A stretch of DNA of 64,000 nt from positions 35,029 to 99,028 of the forward strand of contig NZ_JBQCCF010000019.1 of NCBI RefSeq assembly GCF_051962475.1, read 5' to 3'. The DNA comes from Dyella_A sp051962475. GTDB taxonomy: Bacteria > Pseudomonadota > Gammaproteobacteria > Xanthomonadales > Rhodanobacteraceae. Under the pieces are notes generated by a model. That model saw only the letters and a list, made by a program, of their open reading frames with translations, was not told the origin of the DNA and made no database searches. Positions 51,821 to 60,784 of the stretch are shown piece after piece. Position 1 is the first letter of the stretch. Each line of letters opens with the position of its first letter. The position numbers and the translations under genes are program-made.

Positions 51821-54390
51821 TGGAACACGCAGCCTCCTGCTGCCCCGGCGGCCCTCCTTCCGCCACGGCGATCGATCCGGTCTGCGGCATGACGGTGGAC
51901 ACCATGGCCGGCAAGCCGAGCGCCGTGCATGAGGGCCGCACCTTCCATTTCTGCTGCAACGGCTGCAAGGCCAAGTTCGAGGCCGATCCGACGAAGTATC
52001 TGGCGGAGAAACCACCCAGCGGCGACTGCCGCGGCAGCAAGGCGGATGCGCCGGCGGGGCACGACCACGTGCACGGGCATCAGCACGATCATGCCGGCGA
52101 CCCCGCACACGCGGTAAAAGATCCGGTCTGCGGCATGACGGTCGACCCGCACACCGCGAAGCACCGCGCGGAGCATGAGGGACACACCTACTACTTCTGC
52201 TCCGCGCGCTGCCGCGAGAAATTCGTCGCCGAGCCCGAGGCGTACCTCGGCGAGCGCAAGGCCGCACCGCCGGCGCCGGCCGGCACGATCTACACCTGCC
52301 CGATGCACCCTGAGGTGCAACAGGTGGGCCCCGGCGACTGCCCCAAGTGCGGCATGGCGCTGGAGCCGATGATGCCCACCGCCGAGGACGACGGCAGCGA
52401 GCTGAAGACGATGGCGCGGCGTTTCTGGACGCTGGTGGCGCTCACGGTGCCGGTATTCCTCGTGGCGATGGGGCCGCACCTCACCGGCCGGCATCTGCCG
52501 TCACCGTGGGACGGCGTGGCGGCCTGGACCGAGGCGCTGCTGGCCAGCGTGGTGGTGCTATGGGGCGGTGCGCCGTTCTTCCGGCGCGGCTGGAATTCGC
52601 TGCGGCCGTGGTCGCCGAACATGTACACGCTGATCGCGCTCGGTACCGGCGTGGCGTGGGTGTACAGCGCCGTGGCGTTCCTCGCGCCAAGCATGTTTCC
52701 AGCCAGCTTCCGCGACATGCACGGCCGCGTGGCGGTGTACTTCGAATCGGCGGCGGTGATCGTCACGCTAGTGATACTGGGCGACTTCCTCGAGTTGCGC
52801 GCGCGCCGGCGCACCGGCGAGGCGCTGAAAGCGCTGCTCGGGCTGGCGCCGAAGATCGCGCACCGGGTCGATGCCGACAGCCATGAATCGGACGTGTCGC
52901 TGGACGCGGTGCAGCCGGGCGACACGCTGCGCGTGCGGCCGGGCGAAAAGGTGCCGGTGGATGGAGTGGTGCTCGATGGCAACAGCCACGTCGACGAGGC
53001 CATGCTCACCGGTGAGCCGATGCCGGTGGCCAAGGCAGCGGGTGACGCGCTCACCGGCGGCACGGTCAACCAGGACGGCACGGTGCTGATGCGCGCGGAG
53101 AAGGTCGGCAGCGAGACGGTGCTGTCGCAGATCGTGGCGCTGGTCGCGGCGGCCCAGCGCAGTCGCGCGCCGCTGCAGCGGGTGGCCGACAAGGTGGCGG
53201 CGTGGTTCGTGCCGATCGTGGTGCTGTGCGCAGTGCTGGCCTTCGCTCTGTGGGCCTGGCTGGGGCCGGACCCGCGCATGACGCGCGCGCTGATCGCCGC
53301 CGTGTCGGTGCTGATCATCGCCTGTCCCTGCGCACTGGGCCTGGCCACGCCGATCTCCATCATGGTGGCCAGCGGCCGCGGCGCACACCTGGGCGTGCTG
53401 TTCAAGGACGCCGGCACCATCGAGGCGATGCGCGACATCGACACTCTGGTGGTGGACAAGACCGGCACGCTGACTGAAGGCAAGCCGGCGCTGCGTGAAC
53501 TGGTGCCGCTGGGCGATCATTCGCACGATGCACTGCTGGCGCTGGCCGCTGCGCTGGAGTCGCCCAGTGAGCACCCGCTGGCCCGCGCCATCGTGCGTGC
53601 GGCGGGCGACCAGGATCTGCCGGCGGTGACGGATTTCCGCAGCGTGACCGGGCAGGGCGTGCAGGGCCGCGTCGACGGCCAGGCCGTGGTGCTGGGCAAC
53701 CTGGCGATGATGCAGGCGCTGTCCATCGAGGTTGGTAACGAGGCGTCGAGCCACGCCGACCGCCTGCGCAGCGACGGCGCCACGGTGATGTATCTCGCCT
53801 TGGACGGCAAGCTGGCCGCCCTGGTCGCCGTAGCCGACCGGCTGAAGGAGGGCGCCGCCGACGCAATCCGTCGCCTGCACGCCGAGGGCGTGCGGTTAGT
53901 GATGCTCACCGGCGACCACGCGCTGAGCGCACAGGCGGTGGCGCGCGAGCTGGGCATCGACGAAGTGCATGCCGAGGTGTCACCGGCGGACAAGGCGGAC
54001 GTGGTGCAGTCGCTGAAGAAAGCCGGCCGTCGCGTGGCGATGGCCGGCGACGGCATCAATGACGCCCCGGCGCTGGCCGCTGCGGACGTGGGCATCGCCA
54101 TGGGCACCGGCACCGATGTGGCAATGGAAAGCGCCCAGGTGACGCTGGTGAAGGGCGACCTGGCCGGCATCGTGCGGGCGCGGGCGCTCTCTCGCGCCAC
54201 CGTCCGCAACATCCACCAGAACCTGTTCTTCGCCTTCGTCTACAACGGCATCGGCGTGCCGCTGGCGGCCGGTGCGCTGTATCCCTGGCTGGGCTGGATG
54301 CTCTCGCCGATGGTCGCCGCACTGGCGATGAGCTTCAGTTCGGTGTCGGTGGTGAGCAACGCGCTGCGGTTGCGGCGGGTGGCGTTGTAG
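51820..54390 (+). CDS. P1B-type metal-efflux ATPase with two YHS domains
   Basis: 856 residues. N-terminal order: YHS 1 (IDPVCGMTVDTMAGKP...FHFCCNGC, about 19-60), a His-rich linker (GHDHVHGHQHDHAGD), YHS 2 (KDPVCGMTVDPH...YYFCSARC, about 100-140), heavy-metal-binding domain HMBD (YTCPMHPEV...GDCPKCGMALEP, about 150-180). Then a P1B ATPase: CPC at 502-504, phosphorylated Asp546 in DKTGT, SEHPLA and GDGINDAP near 741. No HMA domain. CPC suggests monovalent or divalent soft metals (copper or silver, possibly others). Metal-exporting inner-membrane pump co-regulated with the MerR gene it overlaps. Confidence 0.92.
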   Translation: MEHAASCCPGGPPSATAIDPVCGMTVDTMAGKPSAVHEGRTFHFCCNGCKAKFEADPTKYLAEKPPSGDCRGSKADAPAGHDHVHGHQHDHAGDPAHAVKDPVCGMTVDPHTAKHRAEHEGHTYYFCSARCREKFVAEPEAYLGERKAAPPAPAGTIYTCPMHPEVQQVGPGDCPKCGMALEPMMPTAEDDGSELKTMARRFWTLVALTVPVFLVAMGPHLTGRHLPSPWDGVAAWTEALLASVVVLWGGAPFFRRGWNSLRPWSPNMYTLIALGTGVAWVYSAVAFLAPSMFPASFRDMHGRVAVYFESAAVIVTLVILGDFLELRARRRTGEALKALLGLAPKIAHRVDADSHESDVSLDAVQPGDTLRVRPGEKVPVDGVVLDGNSHVDEAMLTGEPMPVAKAAGDALTGGTVNQDGTVLMRAEKVGSETVLSQIVALVAAAQRSRAPLQRVADKVAAWFVPIVVLCAVLAFALWAWLGPDPRMTRALIAAVSVLIIACPCALGLATPISIMVASGRGAHLGVLFKDAGTIEAMRDIDTLVVDKTGTLTEGKPALRELVPLGDHSHDALLALAAALESPSEHPLARAIVRAAGDQDLPAVTDFRSVTGQGVQGRVDGQAVVLGNLAMMQALSIEVGNEASSHADRLRSDGATVMYLALDGKLAALVAVADRLKEGAADAIRRLHAEGVRLVMLTGDHALSAQAVARELGIDEVHAEVSPADKADVVQSLKKAGRRVAMAGDGINDAPALAAADVGIAMGTGTDVAMESAQVTLVKGDLAGIVRARALSRATVRNIHQNLFFAFVYNGIGVPLAAGALYPWLGWMLSPMVAALAMSFSSVSVVSNALRLRRVAL

Positions 54391-54752
54391 CGCTGCAACG
54401 GTCGAGAAAAGCGTCCCCCTCACCCCAGCCCTCTCCCCCGAACGATGGAGCTGTTCAGGGGAGAGGGAGCAGGGCAGGCCGCGGCGCTTCTTTAGCCCTC
54501 TCCCCTGAGCTCGCTCGGGGGAGAGGGTCAGGTGAGGGGGCGCGCGGACTTACCTCCATATCCGAGCACGCGCACTCGATCGCTCGACAATCAGGGCGCA
54601 TCCGCGCTCCTGGCAGCAGGGCATCGCTCAACACCTTCCGCGCCGGGCGGCTGACGCCTGTCACCCGCAATCGCTGACGACCGCCGCTGCCGCATCGAGG
54701 GCGTTTTTCCGATGCTTTGTTTCGTCGCCGATTCCGGCGAGGGAGCCTCACC
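54391..54752. other. Repeat-containing intergenic region
   Basis: 362 bp, holding the CCCTCTCCCC-type repeat at 54415-54540. The rest shows no gene. A GAGGGAGCC ribosome-binding site at about 54740 belongs to the next gene. Confidence 0.4.
54415..54540. repeat. CCCTCTCCCC-family palindromic repeat
   Basis: A 126-bp element with perfect 10-bp outer arms (CCCCCTCACC at the left, GGTGAGGGGG at the right) and inner CCCTCTCCCC and GGGGAGAGGG pairs at both halves. Of the type dispersed widely in Xanthomonadales genomes. It lies after the ATPase stop and could act as a hairpin terminator. Confidence 0.8.
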
Positions 54753-54917
54753 ATGAATACTGTCAACGACACCCGCAGTGTGCTCGATCGCCACCTCCCC
54801 CTGCTGCTCGGCCTGCTCGCCGCGCTGCTTGCGGGTAAGGCGCTGAAGAAGCTGTTCTGGACCGCCTTCGGCATGTACTGGGCGCTGCGCGCCAGCGGCA
54901 TCCACCTGTTCGGTTGA
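54753..54917 (+). CDS. Small single-pass membrane protein
   Basis: 54 residues: a charged N-terminus (NTVNDTRSVLDRH), one strong transmembrane helix (LPLLLGLLAALLAGKALKKL) with a Lys pair after it, and an amphipathic FWTAFGMYWALRASGIHLFG tail. GAGGGAGCC gives a good ribosome-binding site. Too short to assign; possibly a regulatory small protein or part of an envelope complex. Confidence 0.5.
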   Translation: MNTVNDTRSVLDRHLPLLLGLLAALLAGKALKKLFWTAFGMYWALRASGIHLFG

Positions 54918-54982
54918 ACGGGCGCTGGGTCGGTGCGATGGCTTAGAATCCGCGCCTTGTCATCGACCCGGAAGCGCCCCCC

Positions 54983-55390
54983 ATGTCCGACGCCATCGCC
55001 CTCATCCAGCGCTATTACGACGCGTTCAACCGCGGCGACTGGGAGGCGATGCTGGACTGCCTCACCGACGACGTGGCACATGACCTCAACCAGGGCGGCC
55101 GCGAGCACGGGCGCGAGGCGTTCCGTGCCTTCCTGGCGCGGATGAACCGCAGCTACCGCGAGCAACTGCAGAAGATCGTGGTGATGGCTTCTGCCGACGG
55201 GTTGCGTGCCGCCGCCGAGTACGAGGTGCACGGCAGCTACCTGGCCGACGACGAGGGCCTGCCGGCGGCACACGGTCAGCGCTACGTGCTGCCGGGCGGC
55301 GCGTTCTTCGACCTTCGCGACGGGCGCATCAGCCGCGTCAGCAACTACTACAACCTCGCCGACTGGATCGCCCAGGTCTCCGGCGGCTGA
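54983..55390 (+). CDS. SnoaL/NTF2-like ketosteroid-isomerase-related protein
   Basis: 135 residues. AIALIQRYYDAFNRGDWEAMLDCLTDDVAHD at the start (quoted in part) and GGAFFDLRDGRISRVSNYYNLADWI at the end are characteristic of the SnoaL-like/limonene epoxide hydrolase fold. Such proteins bind small hydrophobic ligands or catalyse isomerisation; no catalytic set is certain. Precedes the GNAT gene by 4 bp, almost certainly co-transcribed. Confidence 0.85.
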   Translation: MSDAIALIQRYYDAFNRGDWEAMLDCLTDDVAHDLNQGGREHGREAFRAFLARMNRSYREQLQKIVVMASADGLRAAAEYEVHGSYLADDEGLPAAHGQRYVLPGGAFFDLRDGRISRVSNYYNLADWIAQVSGG

Positions 55391-55394
55391 GTCG

Positions 55395-55991
55395 ATGAGC
55401 CTGCGCGTGATCACCTGCGTCGGCGCGGCGGTGACGCCGCATCTGGACGAACTGGCGCGGTTGCGTATCGCGGTGTTCCGCGACTGGCCGTACCTGTACC
55501 AGGGAGACCTCGCCTACGAGCGCCGCTACCTGGCGGCGTATGCGAACTCGCCGCGCAGCGTGTTCGTGCTGGCGCTGGATGGCGAGAACGTCGTCGGTGC
55601 CTCCAGCGGCATTCCGCTGGCCGACGATGGTGAGGCATTCCAGGTGCCGTTCCGCGCGCGCGGCATGGCGGTGGACGAGGTGTTCTATTTCGGCGAGTCG
55701 GTGCTGCTGCAGGGCTATCGCGGGCAGGGCATCGGCCATCGCTTCTTCGACGAGCGCGAGGCACACGCGCGAGCGCTCGGCGGTTTCACGTGCACGGCGT
55801 TCTGCGCGGTGGAGCGCGACGCGGACGATCCGCGCTGCCCGCCAGGCCACCGCCCCAACGACGCGTTCTGGGCCAAGCGCGGTTACCGGCGCCAGGACGA
55901 CATGTTCTGCACGCTGTCCTGGGCCGAGCCCGAGGAAGCGACCGAGCGCGAGCACCGTCTGCGCTTCTGGTTGCGTCCGCTGGACGCCTGA
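55395..55991 (+). CDS. GNAT-family N-acetyltransferase
   Basis: 198 residues. The GNAT coenzyme A loop is seen as LLQGYRGQGIGHRFFDEREAHARALG, matching the Q/R-x-x-G-x-G/A consensus; N-terminal LARLRIAVFRDWPYLYQGD is conserved in the family. FWAKRGYRRQDDMF gives the C-terminal strand. Substrate unknown. Follows the SnoaL-like gene by 4 bp and precedes folC by 21 bp, so the trio forms one operon candidate. Confidence 0.85.
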   Translation: MSLRVITCVGAAVTPHLDELARLRIAVFRDWPYLYQGDLAYERRYLAAYANSPRSVFVLALDGENVVGASSGIPLADDGEAFQVPFRARGMAVDEVFYFGESVLLQGYRGQGIGHRFFDEREAHARALGGFTCTAFCAVERDADDPRCPPGHRPNDAFWAKRGYRRQDDMFCTLSWAEPEEATEREHRLRFWLRPLDA

Positions 55992-56012
55992 CTTTCTCAT
56001 TCCGGATTGCCG

Positions 56013-57299
56013 ATGACCCGCTCCCTCGCCCAATGGCTCGCCTACCAGGAAGGCGTCAACCCGCGCAGCATCGAGTTGGGGCTCGATCGCGTGCGTGCCG
56101 TGTGGCAGCGCATGGGCGCGCCGCGCGTTGCGCCCTACGTGATCACCGTGGGCGGCACCAACGGCAAGGGCTCCACCGTGGCGATGCTTGAAGCGACGCT
56201 GCAGGCGGCGGGCAAGCGCACCGGCGCGTTCACCTCGCCACATCTGCTGGTCTACAACGAGCGCGTGCGTATCGATGGGCGCGACGCCGATGACGCCTCG
56301 TTGGTCGCGGCGTTCGAGCGCATCGAGACCGCCCGCCTGCAGGAGCCGGAGGCGCCGATTCCGCTGACCTACTTCGAGTTCGGCACCCTGGCCGCGCTGG
56401 ACCTGTTCGCCCGCGCCGGCGTCGATGTCGCCGTGCTGGAAGTGGGGCTGGGCGGGCGACTCGATGCGGTGAACATCATCGATGCCGACGTGGCGGTTAT
56501 CACCACGGTCGATCTGGATCACGTGGACTGGCTGGGGCCGGATCGTGACAGCATCGGTCGCGAGAAGGCGGGCATCGCGCGTGCGGGCCGTCCGGCGATC
56601 GTGGGCGAGACGCAGCCGCCGAACGGCCTGCTCGCCGCGCTGGCCACGATCGGCGCGCGGGTGGAGCGCGCGGGTGTGGATTTCCATGTCGAGCGGCTCG
56701 ACCACGGCTGGTGCTGGCGGCATCGTGACGGCACGGCGATGCAACTGCCGGACCCCGCGCTGGCCGCGCCGGTGCAATACGCGAACGCGGCGGCGGCGAT
56801 CGCTGCACTGCACGCGCTCGATGCGGGCGTGCTGGGTGCCGAGCCGGAGCGGGCGGTGGCCGCGGCGCTGGGGCGCGTGAGCGTGGCCGCGCGGCTGCAG
56901 TGCCTGGGCGGCGATCCACCGCTGTACGTGGACGTGGGCCACAACCCCCAGGCGGCGCGCGCGCTGGCGCAGTGGCTGGATGGCGCGCCGCACGGGCGCG
57001 TGCATGCGGTGTTCGGCGCATTGGCGGACAAGGACGTGGCCGGCGTGCTCGCCGCGCTGGGGCCGCGCATCGCGCACTGGCATCTGGCCGGACTGGATCG
57101 CGACAGCCCGCGCGGGCTGCCGGTGCAGGCGCTGGTGGACATCCTGCACGCCGCACTGCCGGGGGCAGTGCACGACGCCCATGCCGGTGTCGCGCCCGCA
57201 CTGGCGGCGGCGCGCGATGCGGCGCAGCCAGGCGACTGCATCCTCGCCTTCGGTTCGTTCTTTGTCGCTGCGGCCGTGCTTGCATCGGGCGTCGCCTGA
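56013..57299 (+). CDS. folC: Bifunctional folylpolyglutamate/dihydrofolate synthase
   Basis: 428 residues. VITVGGTNGKGSTVAMLEATL is the ATP P-loop (GTNGKGS), then TGAFTSPHLLVYNERVRIDG, VEVGLGGRLDAVNIIDADVAVITTVDLDHVDWLG and DVGHNPQAARAL, all diagnostic of FolC. Adds glutamate to dihydropteroate and to folates. Start at ATG 56013; a TTG two codons upstream is possible. Head of the folC-SPOR-cvpA-purF order seen in many Gammaproteobacteria (accD is not the neighbour here). Confidence 0.93.
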   Translation: MTRSLAQWLAYQEGVNPRSIELGLDRVRAVWQRMGAPRVAPYVITVGGTNGKGSTVAMLEATLQAAGKRTGAFTSPHLLVYNERVRIDGRDADDASLVAAFERIETARLQEPEAPIPLTYFEFGTLAALDLFARAGVDVAVLEVGLGGRLDAVNIIDADVAVITTVDLDHVDWLGPDRDSIGREKAGIARAGRPAIVGETQPPNGLLAALATIGARVERAGVDFHVERLDHGWCWRHRDGTAMQLPDPALAAPVQYANAAAAIAALHALDAGVLGAEPERAVAAALGRVSVAARLQCLGGDPPLYVDVGHNPQAARALAQWLDGAPHGRVHAVFGALADKDVAGVLAALGPRIAHWHLAGLDRDSPRGLPVQALVDILHAALPGAVHDAHAGVAPALAAARDAAQPGDCILAFGSFFVAAAVLASGVA

Positions 57300-57318
57300 A
57301 CGCGACGCGGGTGGATTT

Positions 57319-57347
57319 TCGGAACAACTGGCGCGGCCGGGTATAAT
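57319..57347 (+). promoter_or_regulatory. Candidate promoter for the SPOR-cvpA-purF genes
   Basis: A consensus TATAAT -10 stands at 57342-57347 in the 89-bp gap after folC. The matching -35 (57319-57324, TCGGAA) is poor. In GC-rich sequence a perfect TATAAT is unusual. A start site near 57354 would leave a 35-nt leader before the TTG start of the next gene. Confidence 0.55.
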
Positions 57348-57388
57348 TCCGCCGCTGTGCGCCGCGCCTGCCCATCCTGGAGCCCGTC

Positions 57389-58426
57389 TTGAAAACTCGC
57401 CTGCTGGGAGCTTTTGTTCTCATCGCGCTGCTCGTGCTGTTCGTGCCGATGTTCTTCCCGAGCAGCCCGCCCACGGCTGCCGGCGATCAGACGGTGAGCC
57501 TGGCCATTCCGCCGGCACCGGACCGCGACCTGCAGACCAAGACCATGAGCCTGGATCCAGACGCTGCCGCCCCCGCCGCGGCGGCCAGCGCGGGCGCCGT
57601 GGTGATCCCGGCGGCCAATACCGGTGGCAGCAGCGATCAGCTGGCCACGGTGGACATCCGCTCGCGTCGCCCAACCGACGTGGAAACGGGCGACGGCGCA
57701 AGCGCGGCGGCGACGCCAGCACCCACGCCTGCCGCACCGGCCGCGGCGACGCCTTCGCCCGCTAACCCGCCGCCGGCCGCGGCGCCTGATCCGGCGACGG
57801 TCAAGCCGGCCGCCAGTGAGCCGGTGATCAAATCGCGCTCGCCCGCAGCCGAGCCGCCCAAGGCCAGCGCTCCGGCGCTGCCGCCGGCCACCGCGGCACG
57901 CGGCAACTACAGCCTCAACCTCAGTGCCTATGCGTCCAGCGCGGGGGCGCGCAGCCTGATGCAGCGCGTGCAGAAGCTGGGCTATCCGGTGAGCAGCCGG
58001 GTGATCCAGCAGGGCGGCAAATCGCTCACCGCGGTGGAAGCGGGGCCGTTTGCCACGCGCACGGCCGCGGAAAGCGCGCGACTGAAGATCACCCAGAGCA
58101 TCGTCGGTGTGCCGGTGCGGCTGGAAAGCGGTGCCAGCACGCCGTCCGGCGACGAGCCGGCCAGCACGGCGCCGAAGGCGTCCGCGCGCGCCGGTGGCTG
58201 GGCGGTGCAGGTGGCTGCGATGAGCAGCCAGGCCGACGCCAATGCGCTGCGCGACAAGCTGCGCGCCGGCGGGTTCGACGGTTTCGTCGACTCGGTGGTC
58301 GCCGGTGGCAAGAAGCTCTGGCGCGTGCGCGCCGGGCCGCAGACCCAGCGCAGCGATGCCGAGCGTGTGCGCGACCAGATCAAGTCCAAGCTTGGTCTGG
58401 CCGGCAACGTCGTCAGCGTCCCCTGA
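57389..58426 (+). CDS. SPOR-domain cell-envelope protein (DedD-like)
   Basis: 345 residues. N-terminal transmembrane helix (LLGAFVLIALLVLFVPMFF), a Pro/Ala/Ser-rich linker (about 70-165), then two SPOR-like peptidoglycan-binding modules (about 170-245: SLNLSAYASSAGARSLMQRVQKLGYPV; about 263-340: WAVQVAAMSSQADANALRDKLRAGGFDGF). The start is TTG 57389 with GGAG 8 nt upstream. It occupies the dedD position between folC and cvpA. SPOR proteins bind denuded glycan strands at septa. Confidence 0.88.
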   Translation: MKTRLLGAFVLIALLVLFVPMFFPSSPPTAAGDQTVSLAIPPAPDRDLQTKTMSLDPDAAAPAAAASAGAVVIPAANTGGSSDQLATVDIRSRRPTDVETGDGASAAATPAPTPAAPAAATPSPANPPPAAAPDPATVKPAASEPVIKSRSPAAEPPKASAPALPPATAARGNYSLNLSAYASSAGARSLMQRVQKLGYPVSSRVIQQGGKSLTAVEAGPFATRTAAESARLKITQSIVGVPVRLESGASTPSGDEPASTAPKASARAGGWAVQVAAMSSQADANALRDKLRAGGFDGFVDSVVAGGKKLWRVRAGPQTQRSDAERVRDQIKSKLGLAGNVVSVP

Positions 58427-58457
58427 TCCACACCCGCCGCCCCGGACCCGCCGCAGG

Positions 58458-59174
58458 ATGAACTGGACCGATTACTTCATCGCCGGCGTGCTGGCCGTAT
58501 CCGTGCTGATCGGCCTGTGGCGAGGGCTGGTGGCCGAGGTACTGTCGCTGGCGATCTGGATCGGCTCGATCTGGGTCGCCTGGGCGTTTGGCCCCAGCGT
58601 GGCGGCGTATTTCGAGCACAGCATCCACACGCCCGAGCTGCGGCTGGTGACCGGCTACGGCATCTGCGTGGTGGCGGTGCTGATCGTCGGCGCCCTGGTG
58701 AATGCGATCTTCCGGCGGCTGGTCGCTGGCGCGGGCTTGTCCGGCCCGGACCGCGCGCTGGGCATGCTGTTCGGTTTTGCCCGCGGCGTGCTGCTGGTGG
58801 CACTGATGGTGTTCCTGCTCGGCTTTACCGCGGTCACCCGCGAGCCGTGGTGGCGCCAGTCGCTGCTGCTGCCGCAATTTCAGACGGTGGCGATCGCGGT
58901 CGGACGCCACTTGCCGGCCAGCACCGCGCGCTACCTGCACCCTTCGCCCGAGGTGCTCGACGGCCTGCCCAAACTGCCTCAGATGTCCGGCGCGGCCGAC
59001 CTGCAGGGGGTGCGCAACATGCTCGACGCCCGTGGCGCCAACGGCGCGCCGTCGCTGGGCGACCTGCAGGCTGCCTTGCGTGGCCAGCCCGGCGCACCCA
59101 CATCGTCATCTTCTGCGTCTACGCCAGCGGCCCCCACCACGGCGGACCCGGCGGACGTCTCCTCGCATCCGTAA
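58458..59174 (+). CDS. cvpA: CvpA family protein
   Basis: 238 residues. Four transmembrane helices, beginning NWTDYFIAGVLAVSVLIGLWRGLVAEVLSLAIWI (quoted in part) with the conserved GxxRGxxxE; PDRALGMLFGFARGVLLVAL follows. A C-terminal Ser/Thr/Pro/Ala tail of about 70 residues extends beyond typical CvpA (about 160). Named for colicin V production but broadly an envelope homeostasis protein. Precedes purF by 29 bp as in E. coli. Confidence 0.9.
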   Translation: MNWTDYFIAGVLAVSVLIGLWRGLVAEVLSLAIWIGSIWVAWAFGPSVAAYFEHSIHTPELRLVTGYGICVVAVLIVGALVNAIFRRLVAGAGLSGPDRALGMLFGFARGVLLVALMVFLLGFTAVTREPWWRQSLLLPQFQTVAIAVGRHLPASTARYLHPSPEVLDGLPKLPQMSGAADLQGVRNMLDARGANGAPSLGDLQAALRGQPGAPTSSSSASTPAAPTTADPADVSSHP

Positions 59175-59203
59175 TCGCAACACCCACGCAGGCGTAAACC
59201 ATC

Positions 59204-60679
59204 ATGTGCGGAATTATCGGCATTGTCGGCATCACCGAGGTCGCCTCGGCGCTCTATGACGGCCTCACCGTATTGCAGCATCGCGGCCAGGACGCCGCGG
59301 GCATCGCCACCGTGGATGGATCCCGCCTGCGCCTGCACAAGGGCAACGGCCTGGTGCGCGACGTGTTCAACCAGGCCTCGATGGGGCGCCTGCGCGGGCG
59401 CATCGGGATCGGTCACTGCCGCTACCCGACCGCCGGCTCCGAAGGGGCGGACGAGGCGCAGCCGCTGTACGTGAACTCGCCCTACGGCATCGCGTTCGCG
59501 CACAACGGCAACCTGATCAACACCGAGTCGCTGCGGCGCGAGATGTTTCACGAGGACCGCCGCCACATCAATACCGAGTCCGATTCGGAGGTGCTGCTGA
59601 ACGTGCTGGCGCACGAGCTGCAGATCCAGGAGCGCATGGCGCTCACGCCGGACCACATTTTCAAGGCGGTCGCCGGCGTGCATGCGCGCGCCCGCGGCGG
59701 CTACGCCTGCATCGGCCTGGTGCTGGGCTACGGCCTGGTCGCCTTCCGCGACCCGAACGGTATCCGCCCGCTGGTGCTGGGTGAGCGCATCACGGCCGAG
59801 GGGCGCGAATACGCCGTGGCCTCCGAGTCGGTGGCGCTGGACGTGCTGGGCTTCAAGCGCCTGCGCGACATCGCGCCGGGCGAGGCGGTGATCATCACCG
59901 ACGACGGCCAGCTGTTCAGCCGCCACTGCGCCGAGGGCGCCACGCACGCGCCGTGCATCTTCGAGTACGTCTACCTGGCCCGCCCCGATTCGATGATCGA
60001 GGACGTGTCGGTGTACAAGGCGCGCCTGCGCATGGGCGAGAAGCTGGCGCAGAAGATCATGCGACTGCGCCCGGACCACGGCATCGACGCGGTGATCCCG
60101 ATCCCCGACACCGCTCGCACCGCCGCCAGCGCGCTGGCCGGTGCGCTCGGCGTGCCGTTCCGCGAGGGCCTGGTGAAGAATCGCTACGTGGGCCGCACCT
60201 TCATCATGCCGGGGCAGGGCGACCGCGTGAAATCGGTGCGCCGCAAGCTCAACGCGGTGGACCTGGAATTCCGCAAGAAGAACGTGCTGCTGGTGGACGA
60301 TTCGATCGTGCGCGGCACCACCTCCAAGCAGATCATCCAAATGGCCCGCGACGCCGGTGCGAAGAACGTTTACTTCGCCTCGGCCGCGCCGCCGGTGCGC
60401 TACCCCAACGTCTACGGCATCGACATGCCTTCGGCCACCGAGCTGATCGCCGCCGGCCAGACCGAGAAGGAAGTGGAAGCGCAGCTCGGCGCCGACTGGC
60501 TGATCTACCAGGACCTGGAAGACCTGATCTGGGCCGTGCAGGACGGCAACGAGGATCTCAAGCACTTCGACACCTCGTGCTTCTCCGGCGAGTACGTCAC
60601 CGGCCTGGAGAAGGAATACCTGCAGCAGATCGAGCTGATGCGCTCGGACGATGCCAAGGCCGCCCGCCGTACCGCCTGA
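59204..60679 (+). CDS. purF: Amidophosphoribosyltransferase
   Basis: 491 residues. Starts MCGIIGIVG; Cys2 is the glutaminase nucleophile after Met removal. HRGQDAAGIATV, GHCRYPTAGSEGADEAQP and AHNGNLINT lie in the Ntn domain; the PRPP-binding loop LLVDDSIVRGTTSKQII is in the phosphoribosyltransferase domain. Catalyses the first committed step of purine synthesis, producing phosphoribosylamine from PRPP and glutamine. Last gene of the folC-SPOR-cvpA-purF order. Followed by a palindromic repeat. Confidence 0.96.
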   Translation: MCGIIGIVGITEVASALYDGLTVLQHRGQDAAGIATVDGSRLRLHKGNGLVRDVFNQASMGRLRGRIGIGHCRYPTAGSEGADEAQPLYVNSPYGIAFAHNGNLINTESLRREMFHEDRRHINTESDSEVLLNVLAHELQIQERMALTPDHIFKAVAGVHARARGGYACIGLVLGYGLVAFRDPNGIRPLVLGERITAEGREYAVASESVALDVLGFKRLRDIAPGEAVIITDDGQLFSRHCAEGATHAPCIFEYVYLARPDSMIEDVSVYKARLRMGEKLAQKIMRLRPDHGIDAVIPIPDTARTAASALAGALGVPFREGLVKNRYVGRTFIMPGQGDRVKSVRRKLNAVDLEFRKKNVLLVDDSIVRGTTSKQIIQMARDAGAKNVYFASAAPPVRYPNVYGIDMPSATELIAAGQTEKEVEAQLGADWLIYQDLEDLIWAVQDGNEDLKHFDTSCFSGEYVTGLEKEYLQQIELMRSDDAKAARRTA

Positions 60680-60691
60680 TCCACACCCTTC

Positions 60692-60773
60692 TGTAGGAGC
60701 CCGCTCGCGGGCGATGCTTTTGGCTCTTGATCGACATCAAAGCAAGAGCATCGCCCGCGGGCGGGCTCCTACA
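60692..60773. repeat. GTAGGAGC-family palindromic element, copy 3
   Basis: TGTAGGAGCCCGCTCGCGGG at the left, GGCGGGCTCCTACA at the right, with GCATCGCCCGC and CGGGCGATGC around a ~25-bp centre. This copy has the GCCCGC sub-type arms, distinct from the GACTTCAGTC arms at 41386. It lies 13 bp after purF. Confidence 0.85.
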
Positions 60774-60784
60774 TCGCGATATCC

